In this document: piece after piece, positions 35,394-45,466 of the stretch | How the letters are laid out: each line of letters opens with the position of its first letter | How positions within the stretch are numbered: position 1 is the stretch's first letter | From: Cladorhizidae sp. MBARI D1340-BT2 | Taxonomy: Eukaryota > Porifera > Demospongiae > Poecilosclerida > Cladorhizidae | Assembly: GCA_028752905.1 (NCBI GenBank) | Contig: JAQNBH010000010.1 | Span: forward strand, 17,401,922 to 17,465,921 | Length of the DNA: 64,000 nt | Reading direction: 5' to 3' | Position numbers and translations under genes: made by a program | The notes under the pieces: generated by a model | Seen by the model: the letters and a program-made list of their open reading frames with translations, nothing else | Databases searched by the model: none | Told to the model about the DNA's origin: nothing

Positions 35394-35829
35394 GCTGGGG
35401 CTTGTCAGACCAAGCGTATGCTACTAAAGCGAAATGTTAATTCTTCTAGCCTGGGCATACCTGCACAGCTAAAATTATTACAAATTGACTAGTATATTAT
35501 AATAATTATGAAGACAATAGAATTATGTTAAAATTACAATTATGAAAACTATACAGGATATAGCTACACCAACCTAGGTGTCCATCTTCATGTATTGCCT
35601 TCAATACTCTCTGCTTTTCTTCCGCAGTTTCTACCACAAGCCTCCTCACTGACTTGACGTTAGTCTCTTTTTTCTCTTGGTTACCTATATAATATAACCG
35701 ACCTTCATGGACATTGAAGTTATTTGCCTTTCTTCTCAAGCTTCTTTTGTAGTTGTGTGTGCTATCTATGGGATAGTTTCCAGAAAGAATAAATTCAAAT
35801 ACTTCAGAGAAAGAGAATTTTTCTGCCAT
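31927..35829 (-). CDS. Ginger transposase: integrase + Ulp1 protease + PHD finger (spliced)
   Basis: Exon 1 (35,829-35,574) starts MAEKFSFSEVFEF; an earlier in-frame ATG lies in the terminal repeat. Exons 1 and 2 (35,084-34,924) form the integrase HHCC finger (HEDGHLG and HCDRCQR). Exon 3 (34,399-34,241) has the first catalytic Asp (GIDLIGPL). Exon 4 (34,151-33,444) has SDQGREF and, with 35 residues between, the Glu of GLTERF, then the GPY/F-like KWLGPYVV. Linker exons (about 33,270-32,940) are tentative. The Ulp1 exon (32,865-32,286) has NHW, YDSH and STDCGIF. The PHD exon (32,185-31,927) ends the protein. The integrase is unbroken, unlike copies L and R. One frame change at seven T (32,647-32,653) separates the two halves of the Ulp1 region. 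This may inactivate it or be bridged by slippage. Confidence 0.8.
34419..34920. other. Ginger intron 2 with short CA tract
   Basis: Between transposase exons 3 and 2; A/T-rich, with a short ACACACAC tract near 34,621. Nothing else is recognised. Confidence 0.6.
35347..35394. repeat. (GT)n microsatellite in Ginger intron 1
   Basis: About 22 GT units with one TTT interruption, in the intron between exons 1 and 2 of the Ginger transposase. Confidence 0.95.
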
Positions 35830-35869
35830 CTTTACAACATAAATTAATTTTGTCTGCTGGGATGTAATT

Positions 35870-35969
35870 CCTCGCCCCCGGACGCTTATGCTCATCGGTT
35901 AACGTCCTAGCGGACGAAATATTACGTCCCTAGGACGTATACCGATAGGGGACGTTATCCGTTATGACA
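35870..35969. repeat. Ginger copy M terminal inverted repeat (5' side of gene)
   Basis: Read inward it starts TGTCATAACGGATAACGTCC and ends near AAGCGTCCGGGGGCGAGG, matching the other end in layout with several mismatches. It holds five CGTCC/GGACG-type words, candidates for transposase binding. Confidence 0.85.
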
Positions 35970-36123
35970 CATGCTGTTGTTTTTCCCTGATCCAACTGTT
36001 CAGCCAAGTGCAAATGCCAAATGTCTGACTGAATTCATGGTTCTACGCTTGCCGAGTAGAATTACTATTGCACAAAGTAAGAGGTGAAAAAGAAGAAGAA
36101 AAAAAAGAGAGAGGCCAGCAAAA

Positions 36124-36242
36124 AGCCTACAACACCTGCTGTTCCCAGGCGGTCACCCATCCAAGTACTGGGCAGGCCCAACGCTGCTTAACTTCGGTGA
36201 TCGGACGAGAACCGGTGTTCTCAACGTGGTATGGTCGTAGGC
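36124..36242 (-). rRNA. 5S ribosomal RNA
   Basis: Full 119-nt consensus copy. The Ginger M element sits about 150 bp downstream of its terminator. Confidence 0.97.
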
Positions 36243-36753
36243 ATCCAGACACCACATTTCATCACTTATAAAATGCATTTTCTCTTCAAGCTATGTTTTC
36301 TCACCGCTGCGTTAAAACTCTTCTCTAGAAGAGACAGATTTCCGGCTTGTTCCAATTCAACAGCGGTTACTAATGTTTTGTGCACTCTATTTTTTCCATC
36401 TTCTTTTCCCCAAGTTCTTATGTCATTCGCAAGGTCCTAGTATCAATTGAGAGTCAGCCAATTTCTCCTGGACCGTAGATCAGCTTTCGTTAGGACTACT
36501 AACTTCTACCTGGAAGCTGTGACGGTAAAAACGTGACGATCCTTACCCCTTCTAGACCAGACATATTTCTGTTTGCATTGGAAACAAAAATGAGCAAAAA
36601 GTCCACGAAATATCAACCCTATAGTTAACCATTCACACTAAGTATACTATCACTGATCAAAACCAGCCTCGTTGTTTTTAGAGACACAATCTTCAGGCAT
36701 CCCCTGCAAACGTGATGATGCTGTGCCCAATTTTCACTATATAGAACTCCATC

Positions 36754-36820
36754 TTGTGATGCATCTGGCTGCTAGCCTTGGCTGTGTCCAGCTTCTTGCC
36801 TCTTGATGCATCTGGCTGCT
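36754..36820. repeat. Short insertion in 5S spacer with internal repeat
   Basis: About 67 bp present only in this unit, inserted between TCCATC and CATCAGATGA. It contains GATGCATCTGGCTGCT twice, flanking GCCTTGGCTGTGTCCAGC. Origin unknown. Confidence 0.7.
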
Positions 36821-37560
36821 CATCAGATGACACATCAGCTTGGTATTAGTCGAAGCAGAGAGTACATTCAATACTTGAACTTGTGATATACATAACATCA
36901 TAAGTTTGGCTTTGTCACAGATCTTAAAAGACTGTGAAGCTCCAACTCTTCCTTTTTCTTTTCCATTTCTAACAATTTTAGATCATTTTTTTTTTAATAG
37001 CTATCAAAGCTGACCTCACTTTCAGATATCCTGTCCTTCAAAGTGGACTAGAAGTGGAGTATGACACAAGGCTGAAATCAACTCCAGTGGAGGCATTTGT
37101 TAACCAATCTTTTACCACGAATAAAAACTCGTTCAATTAAGAACACACAAGAGAAGGCATGTTCGAAAGTACAAGCTGCACTATTTCATTTCAGCCCAAC
37201 TTTATTCCCTCCATGCGTAAAAGAACTAAACATCGATAGGCTTGTTCCAATCCACAGTGGTGCTCATTTTTCCCTTCATGTTTTCCTCCAAGTTCTATAT
37301 ATCACCAAGTGGTGGAAGAAGGTAGTCGAAGCAGCATGGGTCGATTTTTAAAATACGATATATCCAATTTTCCCCTCCAAGTTCAATGGCAAACAAAATC
37401 TTGGCACATGCTGTTGTTTTTCCCTGATCCAACTGTTCAGCCAAGTGCAAATGCCAAATGTCTGACTGAATTCATGGTTCTACGCTTGCCGAGTAGAATT
37501 ACTATTGCACAAAGTAAGAGGTGAAAAAGAAGAAGAAAAAAAAGAGAGAGGCCAGCAAAA

Positions 37561-37678
37561 AGCCTACACACCTGCTGTTCCCAGGCGGTCACCCATCCAA
37601 GTACTGGGCAGGCCGAACGCTGCTTAACTTCGGTGATCGGACGAGAACCGGTGTTCTCAACGTGGTATGGTCGTAGGC
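37561..37678 (-). rRNA. 5S ribosomal RNA, variant (118 nt)
   Basis: It has a one-base deletion near the 3' end (CTACACACC for CTACAACACC on the plus strand) and a substitution (GGCCGAACG). The closing stem would be slightly altered, so function is doubtful. Confidence 0.85.
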
Positions 37679-38924
37679 ATCCAGACACCACATTTCATCA
37701 CTTATAAAATGCATTTTCTCTTCAAGCTATGTTTTCTCACCGCTGCGTTAAAACTCTTCTCTAGAAGAGACAGATTTCCGGCTTGTTCCAATTCAACAGC
37801 GGTTACTAATGTTTTGTGCACTCTATTTTTTTCATCTTCTTTTCCCCAAGTTCTTATGTCATTCGCAAGGTCCTAGTATCAATTGAGAGTCAGCCAATTT
37901 CTCCTGGACCGTAGATCAGCTTTCGTTAGGACTACTAACTTCTAAGGTCCTGGAAGTTCACTTCGCAGTGACGGTCAAAACGTGACGATCCTTACCCTTT
38001 CTAGACCAGACATAATTATTTCCGTTTGCAGGAAACAAAAATGAGCAAAAAGTCCACGAAATATCAACCCTATAGTAACCATTCACACTAAGGATACTAT
38101 CACTGATCAAAACCAGCCCTCGATGTTTTTAGAGACACAATCTTCAGGCATCCCCTGCAAACATGATGATGCTGTACCCAATTTTCACTATATAGAACTC
38201 CATCAGATGACACATCAGCTTGGTATTAGTCGAAGCAGAGAGTACATTCGATACTTGAACTTGTGATATACATAACATCATAAGTTTGGCTTTGTCACAG
38301 ATCTTAAAAGACTCTGTGAAGCTCCAACTCTTCCTTTTTCTTTTCCATTTTTAAATCAGGTTTTTTTTTATAGCTATCAAAGCTGACCTCACTTTCAGAT
38401 ATCCTGTCCTTCAAAGTGGACTAGAAGTGGAGTATGACACAAGGCTGAAATCAACTCCAGTGGAGGCATTTGCTAACCAATCTTTTACCCCGAATAAAAA
38501 CTCGTTCAATTAAGAACACACAAGAGAAGGCATGTTCGAAAGTACAAGCTGCACTATTTCATTTCAGCCCAACTTTATTCCCTCCATGCGTAAAAGAACT
38601 AAACATCGATAGGCTTGTTCCAATCCACAGTGGTGCTCATTTTTCCCTTCATGTATTCCTCCAAGTTCTATATATCACCAAGTCGTGGCAGAAGGTAGTC
38701 GAAGCAGCATGGGTCGATACGATATATCCAATTTTTCCCTCCAAGTTCAATGGCAAACAAAATCTTGGCACATGCTGTTGTTTTTCCCTGATCCAACTGT
38801 TCAGCCAAGTGCAAATGCCAAATGTCTGACTGAATTCATGGTTCTATGCTTGCCGAGTAGAATTACTATTGCACAAAGTAAGAGGTGAAAAAGAAGAAGA
38901 AAAAAAAGAGAGAGGCCAGCAAAA

Positions 38925-39023
38925 AGCCTACAACACCTGGCGGTCACCCATCCAAGTACTGGGCAGGCCCAACGCTACTTCACTTCGGTGATCGGACGAG
39001 AACAACGTGGTATGGTCGTAGGC
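38925..39023 (-). pseudogene. 5S rRNA pseudogene
   Basis: Only 99 nt: deletions of about 10 bases beside box C and 11 bases in the 5' region, plus two substitutions in the box A region (GCTACTTCACTT for GCTGCTTAACTT on the plus strand). It lies next to the orientation switch of the array. Confidence 0.93.
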
Positions 39024-39299
39024 ATCCAGACACCACATTTCATCACTTATAAAATGCATTTTCTCTTCAAGCTATGTTTTCTCACCGCTGCGTTAAAACT
39101 CTTCTAGAAGAGACAGATTTCCGGCTTATTTCCGGCTTGTTCCAATTCAACAGCGGTTACTAATGTTTTGTGCACTCAATTTTTTTCATCTTCTTTTCCC
39201 CAAGTTCTTATGTCATTCGCAAGGTCCTAGTATCAATTGAGAGTCAGCCAATTTCTCCTGGACCGTAGATCAGCTTTGACTACATGTTACTGTCTGGAT

Positions 39300-39330
39300 G
39301 CCTACTACCATACCACGTTGAGAACACCGG
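39300..39330 (+). pseudogene. 5S rRNA 5' part (nt 1-31), cut by Ginger at CCGG
   Basis: GCCTAC...AACACCGG is followed immediately by the Ginger terminus TGTCCTATCG. The last four bases CCGG are 5S nt 28-31 and match the target known for Ginger1 elements. The rest of the same gene resumes at 42,678. Confidence 0.92.
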
Positions 39331-39544
39331 TGTCCTATCGAATTGCGTCCTAGTAGATTTACGTCCTACCCGGACGTTATTATTTAGAAAAAGCGTCCGG
39401 GGGACGTTTATAGATAAAGTAAATGCGCGTGGAAATGCTATCGATAGCGTCCGCCCAGCGCAAGACTTTTATTTTAAGTGCCAAGAGACTTTCATTTGCA
39501 TCCATTATAAGTGTAGATATATCATATAACAAGTTTGATAGCAA

Positions 39545-40277
39545 ATTGAACATCTATTCTCTTCCGTGGTCATCGCTTACTTCTCTCAACTGAAGTAACA
39601 CACCTTGGACATAATTATACTGACGTACAACCTTTGTGATGATAGGGATATTCTATCAAAAGGTAGAGATATGGTTAGAAAAGCAAACTCTCTTCTATGT
39701 TCCTTCCCTAACCTCTCTCCTATTGTCCTAACATACCTCTTTCGTTCCTTCTGCTTGTCATTGTATGGAAGTGCTCTCTGGATACTGTCATCTAAAGCAT
39801 TGAATGGACTGGAAATAGCCTTTAATAAGATTTTAAGAAGAATATGGAAATTGCCTTACAACTCACACACAAGAATTGTTCATTGTACTGCAAATTTAGA
39901 CAGTTTATTCAACACAACCTTGAAACGCTCTTCCACTCTTTTCTCCTCCTCACAGACATGTCCATCAAATTTAGTTAAGTATGTATTATATAAATCTGCT
40001 AATTCTTGTTTTACATTTCTAGGTTATAATTTAAAATATGGTTCACATTTCTGTAAGTATTACTCCATTCGAGATAACTTTTGTTCCAAAGTCATTAGAG
40101 ATATTAGATCTGCACAATCATCCTAAACACTCTCAATGAACCTAATAGATTCAGTTGTAATTTCCTTGTCCACTTGTACCACCTAATCTCATCTTCATAG
40201 TTATGTACACTGTATATACTCATACACCTATCCTGGTGTGATATATAAATTTAATAATAATAATAATAATAATAATA
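39545..40277 (+). mobile_element. LINE 3' fragment nested in Ginger copy R
   Basis: The best-preserved copy of this fragment. A frame at 39,605-40,126 encodes the C-terminal tail of a LINE reverse transcriptase (CLSLYGSALWILSS, LRRIWKLPYNSHTRIVH), with an older frameshift just upstream (VTHLGH...). It ends in (AAT)n at about 40,250-40,277. Similar sequence around ACTTTCATTTGCATCCAT flanks both sides (about 39,488 and 40,279), an unusually long and diverged target duplication. Confidence 0.8.
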
Positions 40278-40363
40278 GACTTTCATTTGCATCCATATAA
40301 GTGTAATAATATAATAACTTTGATAGAAAGTTGATCCTCCTGGAGAACAAGTTTGATAGCAAG

Positions 40364-40621
40364 TTACTGTAGGGAGCTGCTGCAAGCCTTACACATCCAC
40401 TGTTCCTCAACAGGTGGTTGAGTTAGGCCTACACACTTCTGGTGGAACCAATGATTGCAGCCATCGCAACCGATCATGTCCCCATAGTCTTCCGGCATTA
40501 AGCATGTGCAATACAGTTCAATCCGCTGGAACGGTAGTGAATCGCCAATGCCAGAGAGATGTTTGGGCATCTGGGTCACTTTTTTTCGAGGAAAAGGAAC
40601 TAAACTCTTACTGTGAAAACA
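40364..40621 (-). CDS. Ginger C-terminal PHD-finger exon (copy R)
   Basis: Same exon as in copies L and M, with all PHD zinc ligands visible (CTC, CDGC, HWFHQKC, CKAC). It agrees with copy L at MIGCDGC, where copy M has MISCDGC. The parent element is truncated. Confidence 0.8.
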   Translation of the reverse strand, partial: CFHSKSLVPFPRKKVTQMPKHLSGIGDSLPFQRIELYCTCLMPEDYGDMIGCDGCNHWFHQKCVGLTQPPVEEQWMCKACSSSLQ

Positions 40622-40721
40622 CCTAATAGACGGAATAAAATAAGATTGTACAATAATTATGTCATGTGATGCATATATAATGGGTCACCAAAATATAACT
40701 TTTATAATAATAATTTTTATT

Positions 40722-41302
40722 ACTTCATCAGGTGAGGACGCATTACTTTCTGGTCGAAAATAAAGAAGGATGGATCCTCGCCTAGTGCCAAATGTAGTGC
40801 AAACACAAGGGCAAAAATTCCACAGTCAGTGGAGCCCACTTGCTGTTGCACATCGGCCATAATGACAATCATCTCAGGATCTTCATCGTCGTTACCGGTG
40901 TCTACCAAGGGACGGTATATTTGGGCAATTTGGTGACTCAATGAAGAGCTAAGATGGCCAGTCATATGGCTGTCATATATCCTGACTTGATCTCCCTTCG
41001 ATGGTGTAACACACCAGTGGTTTCCATCCACATTATGTATCTGTATGGATTCTTGGTTTTGTGGGACAAATCCATAATTCTGTGAAAAAAAGACAATTTT
41101 GCAAACCACCCAGGGATGGAAATTGCTCTTTGAGGATTCTTTGTGCAAGGTTCACATGTTCATCAGTGAGCTGTTTCCCTCTCTTGAGGTCTTCCCTAAT
41201 GCTTTTAGGGTCTTGCTTCTTTTCCTGGGCTGGGTGAAGTGGCAGTCTCCTGACCTCGCATGCTTCTGTGATGGCAGTTTGTTCCTCAATCCCTTTACCA
41301 AT
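40722..41302 (-). pseudogene. Ginger Ulp1-like protease exon (copy R)
   Basis: It carries His (NHW), Asp (YDSH) and Cys (STDCGIF) of the C48-type protease. The seven-T frame change at 41,085-41,091 is the same as in the other copies. GIFALVFAL as in copy L, where copy M has GIFSIAFAL. Confidence 0.8.
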
Positions 41303-41885
41303 TCTATGAAGGAAAATTGTTATGTAATGGCATTCAGACTTTTTTTGTGTAGTTGGCATACTGCTTACCACTTCTCTTCAGAGGTCCTTTTAAAGGGACA
41401 CTCTCTGCCACAGGAGTTTCCATCTGCCTTCCATTGGAATGCTCCTCTGGAGGCTGCTGGATATGCCTCTCCACCACATTCCCATCACTCTTGCTAATCA
41501 GAGTAGTTTGCACTAGATCACCTACATGTAATGATAATATGATATTGCAGCAGTTTCTATTGTACAGAGACAGCTTTGTATTGGTTGCATAAAATATTCA
41601 ACTCACTCTCCTTAGGGTCTTCTGGATGGTGCTGGTCTTCTACATGCTTCTCTACAAAACCTGACTCCCTTCTCTGCTCCTCAGATGATGCTTGATGGCC
41701 TGGACACTTCAACAAAACAAAAGTACATTGCAATGGCTTTCCAGTGCCTTGCATGGCAGTTATTGTACATTTCATCTATTTTTTCATTTAAATTCTTTTT
41801 TGAAAGTGCATGATACAAACAAATAACTTTCATTTCATTCTATATAATTTCTATAGCTAATATATGTATATAGCCATTAACCTGT

Positions 41886-42601
41886 GCAGTTTTCTTCTTA
41901 TAAACTTTGAGCCTGTTTACATTAATTTTCTTCTTCAAAATTGTCCCCTTCAATGTTTGGACTTCATAAACACCTTTACCAACATGCCGGTTGACAATAT
42001 AATTATTATGGGCCGAGCCACTTATTGAAGAACTTTACCCCTTTCCTCTCTTTTTGTGCTGTGTTTTCAACAAGGACATGGACACCTTCATTCATCATCA
42101 CAGCAGGTGAATGCTTGAGATCGTAGTACTCCTTCTGCTTCTTTTGAGCCTGAGAAATGTTGGAAGTGGCTTTAGAAACAATCTCCTTCTGTATTTCAAA
42201 TAGGGCTTCCATTGTGTCTTCAATATTTTCCTCAGAAAGTTCTAGATCGAGTTCTTCTTGTGGACAGAGTTCTACATCAATGGGCAGACGAGGATGACGG
42301 CAAAACATCATGTAAAAAGGAGAAAATTTGGTAGAGCTCTGTCGGGTGACTCTATAGCTGAATAATATAGGGTCTAAAAGCATATCCCAGTTAATTTGAT
42401 CTTCATCAATCCTAGCAACCAGAGAATGGGATAAAGTCTGGTTAAATCGCTCGATAAGCCCATTTGTTTGTGGGGATGATAAGCTGATGTCACCCTGTGC
42501 TGTGTTTGTGTTTTTGCAAAGAGATGCTCAGAAAGTTGATTGACAAACTCACGACCCTGGTCTGAGATGATTATGTTGGGACAGCCAAAGCGACAGATCA
42601 A
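41886..42601 (-). pseudogene. Ginger integrase exon 4, frameshifted (copy R)
   Basis: It shares with copy L the two-base insertion in the AYHP codons and the insertion after KWLGP. It lacks the short deletion of copy L near STK...SPFYMMF. L and R are therefore duplicates that have since diverged slightly. Confidence 0.85.
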
Positions 42602-42677
42602 CTGCACACATATATAATATGAAAATAATAATTATTGATTATTTCATATAATTATCATAATGCCCTTTGTAGCTATT

Positions 42678-42746
42678 GTTAAGCAGCGTTGGGCGTGCCC
42701 AGTACTTGGATGGGTGACCGCCTAGGAACAGCAGGTGTTGTAGGCT
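42678..42746 (+). pseudogene. 5S rRNA 3' part (nt 51-119) of the Ginger-split gene
   Basis: It resumes at GTTAAGC after the Ginger fragment and runs to the T-run terminator. Box C differs at one base (CGCCTAGGAAC) and GGGCGTGCCC differs from consensus. Nucleotides 32-50 are lost. Confidence 0.92.
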
Positions 42747-43949
42747 TTTTGCTGGCCTCTCTCTTTTTTTTCTTCTTCTTTTTCACCTCTTACTTTGTGC
42801 AATAGTAATTCTACTCGGCAAGCGTAGAACCATGAATTCAGTCAGACATTTGGCATTTGCACTTGGCTGAACAGTTGGATCAGGGAAAAAGAACAGCATG
42901 TGCCAAGATTTTGTTTGCCATTGAACTTGGAGGGAAAAATTGGATATATCATATCGACCCATGCTGCTTCGACTACCTTCTGCCACCACTTGGTGATATA
43001 TAGAACTTGGAGGAATACATGAAGGGAAAAATGAGCACCACTGTGGATTGGAACAAGCCTATCGATGTTTAGTTCTTTTACGCATGGAGGAAATAAAGTT
43101 GGGCTGAAATGAAATAGTGCAGCTTGTACTTTCGAACATGCCTTCTCTTGTGTGTTCTTAATTGAGCGAGTTTTTATTCGGGGTAAAAGATTGGTTAACA
43201 AATGCCTCCACTGGAGTTGATTTCAGCCTTGTGTCATACTCCACTTCTAGTCCACTTTGAAGGACAGGATATCTGAAAGTGAGGTCAGCTTTGATAGCTA
43301 TAAAAAAAAACCTGATTTAAAAATGGAAAAGAAAAAGGAAGAGTTGGAGCTTCACAGAGTCTTTTAAGATCTGTGACAAAGCCAAACTTATGATGTTATG
43401 TATATCACAAGTTCAAGTATTGAATGTACTCTCTGCTTCGACTAATACCAAGCTGATGTGTCATCTGATGGAGTTCTATATAGTGAAAATTGTGTACAGC
43501 ATCATCATGTTTGCAGGGGATGCCTGAAGATTGTGTCTCTAAAAACAACGAGGGCTGGTTTTGATCAGTGATAGTATCCTTAGTGTGAATGGTTACTATA
43601 GGGTTGATATTTCGTGGACTTTTTGCTCATTTTTGTTTCCAATGCAAACAGAAATATGTCTGGTCTAGAAGGGGTAAGGATCGTCACGTTTTGACCGTCA
43701 CAGCTTCCAGGTAGAAGTTAGTAGTCCTAACGAAAGCTGATCTACGGTCCAGGAGAAATTGGCTGACTCTCAATTGATACTAGGACCTTGCGAATGACAT
43801 AAGAACTTGGGGAAAAGAAGATGGAAAAAATAGAGTGCACAAAACATTAGTAACCGCTGTTGAATTGGAACAAGCCGGAAATCTGTCTCTTCTAGAGAAG
43901 AGTTTTAACGCAGCGGTGAGAAAACATAGCTTGAAGAGAAAATGCATTT

Positions 43950-43955
43950 TATAAG
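43950..43955 (+). promoter_or_regulatory. TATA-like box of 5S gene (representative)
   Basis: TATAAG starts 28 bp before the gene at 43,978, in the context GCATTTTATAAGTGATG. The same element at the same distance precedes every 5S gene with an intact upstream region on both strands (for example 45,320 and 51,730). Confidence 0.7.
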
Positions 43956-43977
43956 TGATGAAATGTGGTGTCTGGAT

Positions 43978-44096
43978 GCCTACGACCATACCACGTTGAG
44001 AACACCGGTTCTCGTCCGATCACCGAAGTTAAGCAGCGTTGGGCCTGCCCAGTACTTGGATGGGTGACCGCCTGGGAACAGCAGGTGTTGTAGGCT
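43978..44096 (+). rRNA. 5S ribosomal RNA
   Basis: Full 119-nt consensus copy with intact internal promoter. This unit has no counterpart in the left inverted arm. Confidence 0.97.
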
Positions 44097-44100
44097 TTTT
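44096..44100 (+). terminator. RNA polymerase III T-run terminator (representative)
   Basis: Five T at the end of the 5S gene, with a second longer T-rich stretch (CTCTCTTTTTTTTC) about 20 bp on. Both are present after nearly all copies in the array. Confidence 0.8.
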
Positions 44101-45347
44101 GCTGGCCTCTCTCTTTTTTTTCTTCTTCTTTTTCACCTCTTACTTTGTGCAATAGTAATTCTACTCGGCAAGCGTAGAACCATGAATTCAGTCAGACATT
44201 TGGCATTTGCACTTGGCTGAACAGTTGGATCAGGGAAAAACAACAGCATGTGCCAAGATTTTGTTTGCCATTGAACTTGGAGGGAAAAATTGGATATATC
44301 GTATTTAAAAAATCGACCCATGCTGCTTCGACTACCTTCTGCCACCACTTGGTGATATATAGAACTTGGAGGAAAACATGAAGGGAAAAATGAGCACCAC
44401 TGTGGATTGGAACAAGCCTATCGATGTTTAGTTCTTTTACGCATGGAGGGAATAAAGTTGGGCTGAAATGAAATAGTGCAGCTTGTACTTTCGAACATGC
44501 CTTCTCTTGTGTGTTCTTAATTGAGCGAGTTTTTATTCGGGGTAAAAGATTGGTTAACAAATGCCTCCACTGGAGTTGATTTCAGCCTTGTGTCATACTC
44601 CACTTCTAGTCCACTTTGAAGGACAGGATATCTGAAAGTGAGGTCAGCTTTGATAGCTATTTAAAAAAACTGATTTAAAATTGTTAGAAATGGAAAAGAA
44701 AAAGGAAGAGTTGGAGCTTCACAGAGTCTTTTAAGATCTGTGACAAAGCCAAACTTATGATGTTATGTATATCACAAGTTCAAGTATTGAATGTACTCTC
44801 TGCTTCGACTAATACCAAGCTGATCTGTCATCTGATGGACTTCTATATATTATAGTGAAAATTGGGTACAGAATCTTCATGTTTGCAGGGGATGCCTGAA
44901 GATTGTGTCTCTAAAAACAACGAGGGCTGGTTTTGATCAGTGATAGTATCCTTAGTGTGAATGGTTACTATAGGGTTGATATTTCGTGGACTTTTTGCTC
45001 ATTTTTGTTTCCAGAAATATGTCTGGTCTAGAAGGGGTAAGGATCGTCACGTTTTGACCGTCACTGCGAAGTGAACTTCCAGGTAGAAGTTAGTAGTCCT
45101 AACGAAAGCTGATCTACGGTCCAGGAGAAATTGGCTGACTCTCAATTGATACTAGGACCTTGCGAATGACATAAGAACTTGGGGAAAAGAAGATGAAAAA
45201 AATAGAGTGCACAAAACATTAGTAACCGCTGTTGAATTGGAACAAGCCGGAAATCTGTCTCTTCTAGAAGAGTTTTAACGCAGCGGTGAGAAAACATAGC
45301 TTGAAGGGAAAATGCATTTTATAAGTGATGAAATGTGGTGTCTGGAT

Positions 45348-45466
45348 GCCTACGACCATACCACGTTGAGAATACCGGTTCTCGTCCGATCACCGAAGTT
45401 AAGCAGCGTTGGGCCTGCCCAGTACTTGGATGGGTGACCGCCTGGGAACAGCAGGTGTTGTAGGCT
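45348..45466 (+). rRNA. 5S ribosomal RNA, one substitution
   Basis: 119 nt with AATACCGG for AACACCGG. Its downstream spacer carries a distinctive deletion shared with the left-arm unit at 14,417, confirming the inverted duplication. Confidence 0.94.

Larger units (their letters stand above)
31021..35969 (-). mobile_element. Complete Ginger1-type DNA transposon (copy M)
   Basis: 4,949 bp with TGTCATA...TATGACA ends, flanked by CATG on both sides (31,017-31,020 and 35,970-35,973). Empty spacer units have a single CATG in GGCACATGCTGTTG. Imperfect inverted repeats of about 60-95 bp are rich in GGACG/CGTCC words. It encodes a gypsy-integrase-like transposase fused to Ulp1 protease and a PHD finger. 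Gypsy-like ends, 4-bp duplications and a C-terminal protease match published Ginger1 elements. A LINE remnant lies in its 3' region. Confidence 0.92.
11435..39290 (-). repeat. Tandem 5S rDNA array, minus-strand section
   Basis: Units of about 1.36 kb carry a 119-nt 5S gene on the minus strand and a long spacer. Some units are shortened (28,948 to 29,800 is about 0.9 kb, with deletions in the spacer near 29,035 and 29,540) and others are enlarged by transposons. Spacer stretches between listed genes and elements (12,801-14,416, 14,536-15,778, 20,732-21,976, 22,096-22,682, 28,178-28,829, 29,919-31,016, 35,974-36,123, 36,243-37,560, 37,679-38,924, 39,024-39,290) hold only this spacer and the insertions described separately. 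Confidence 0.95.
39331..42684 (-). mobile_element. Ginger1-type transposon, partial copy R
   Basis: It keeps the 3' terminal repeat (TGTCCTATCG...), the LINE fragment, and the PHD, Ulp1 and integrase exon 4 regions, and ends in intron 3. There GTTAAGC in the element meets GTTAAGC of the 5S gene (nt 51-57), a deletion at 7-bp microhomology. It is the mirror copy of L but with an intact tip and no piggyBac-like insert. Confidence 0.92.
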
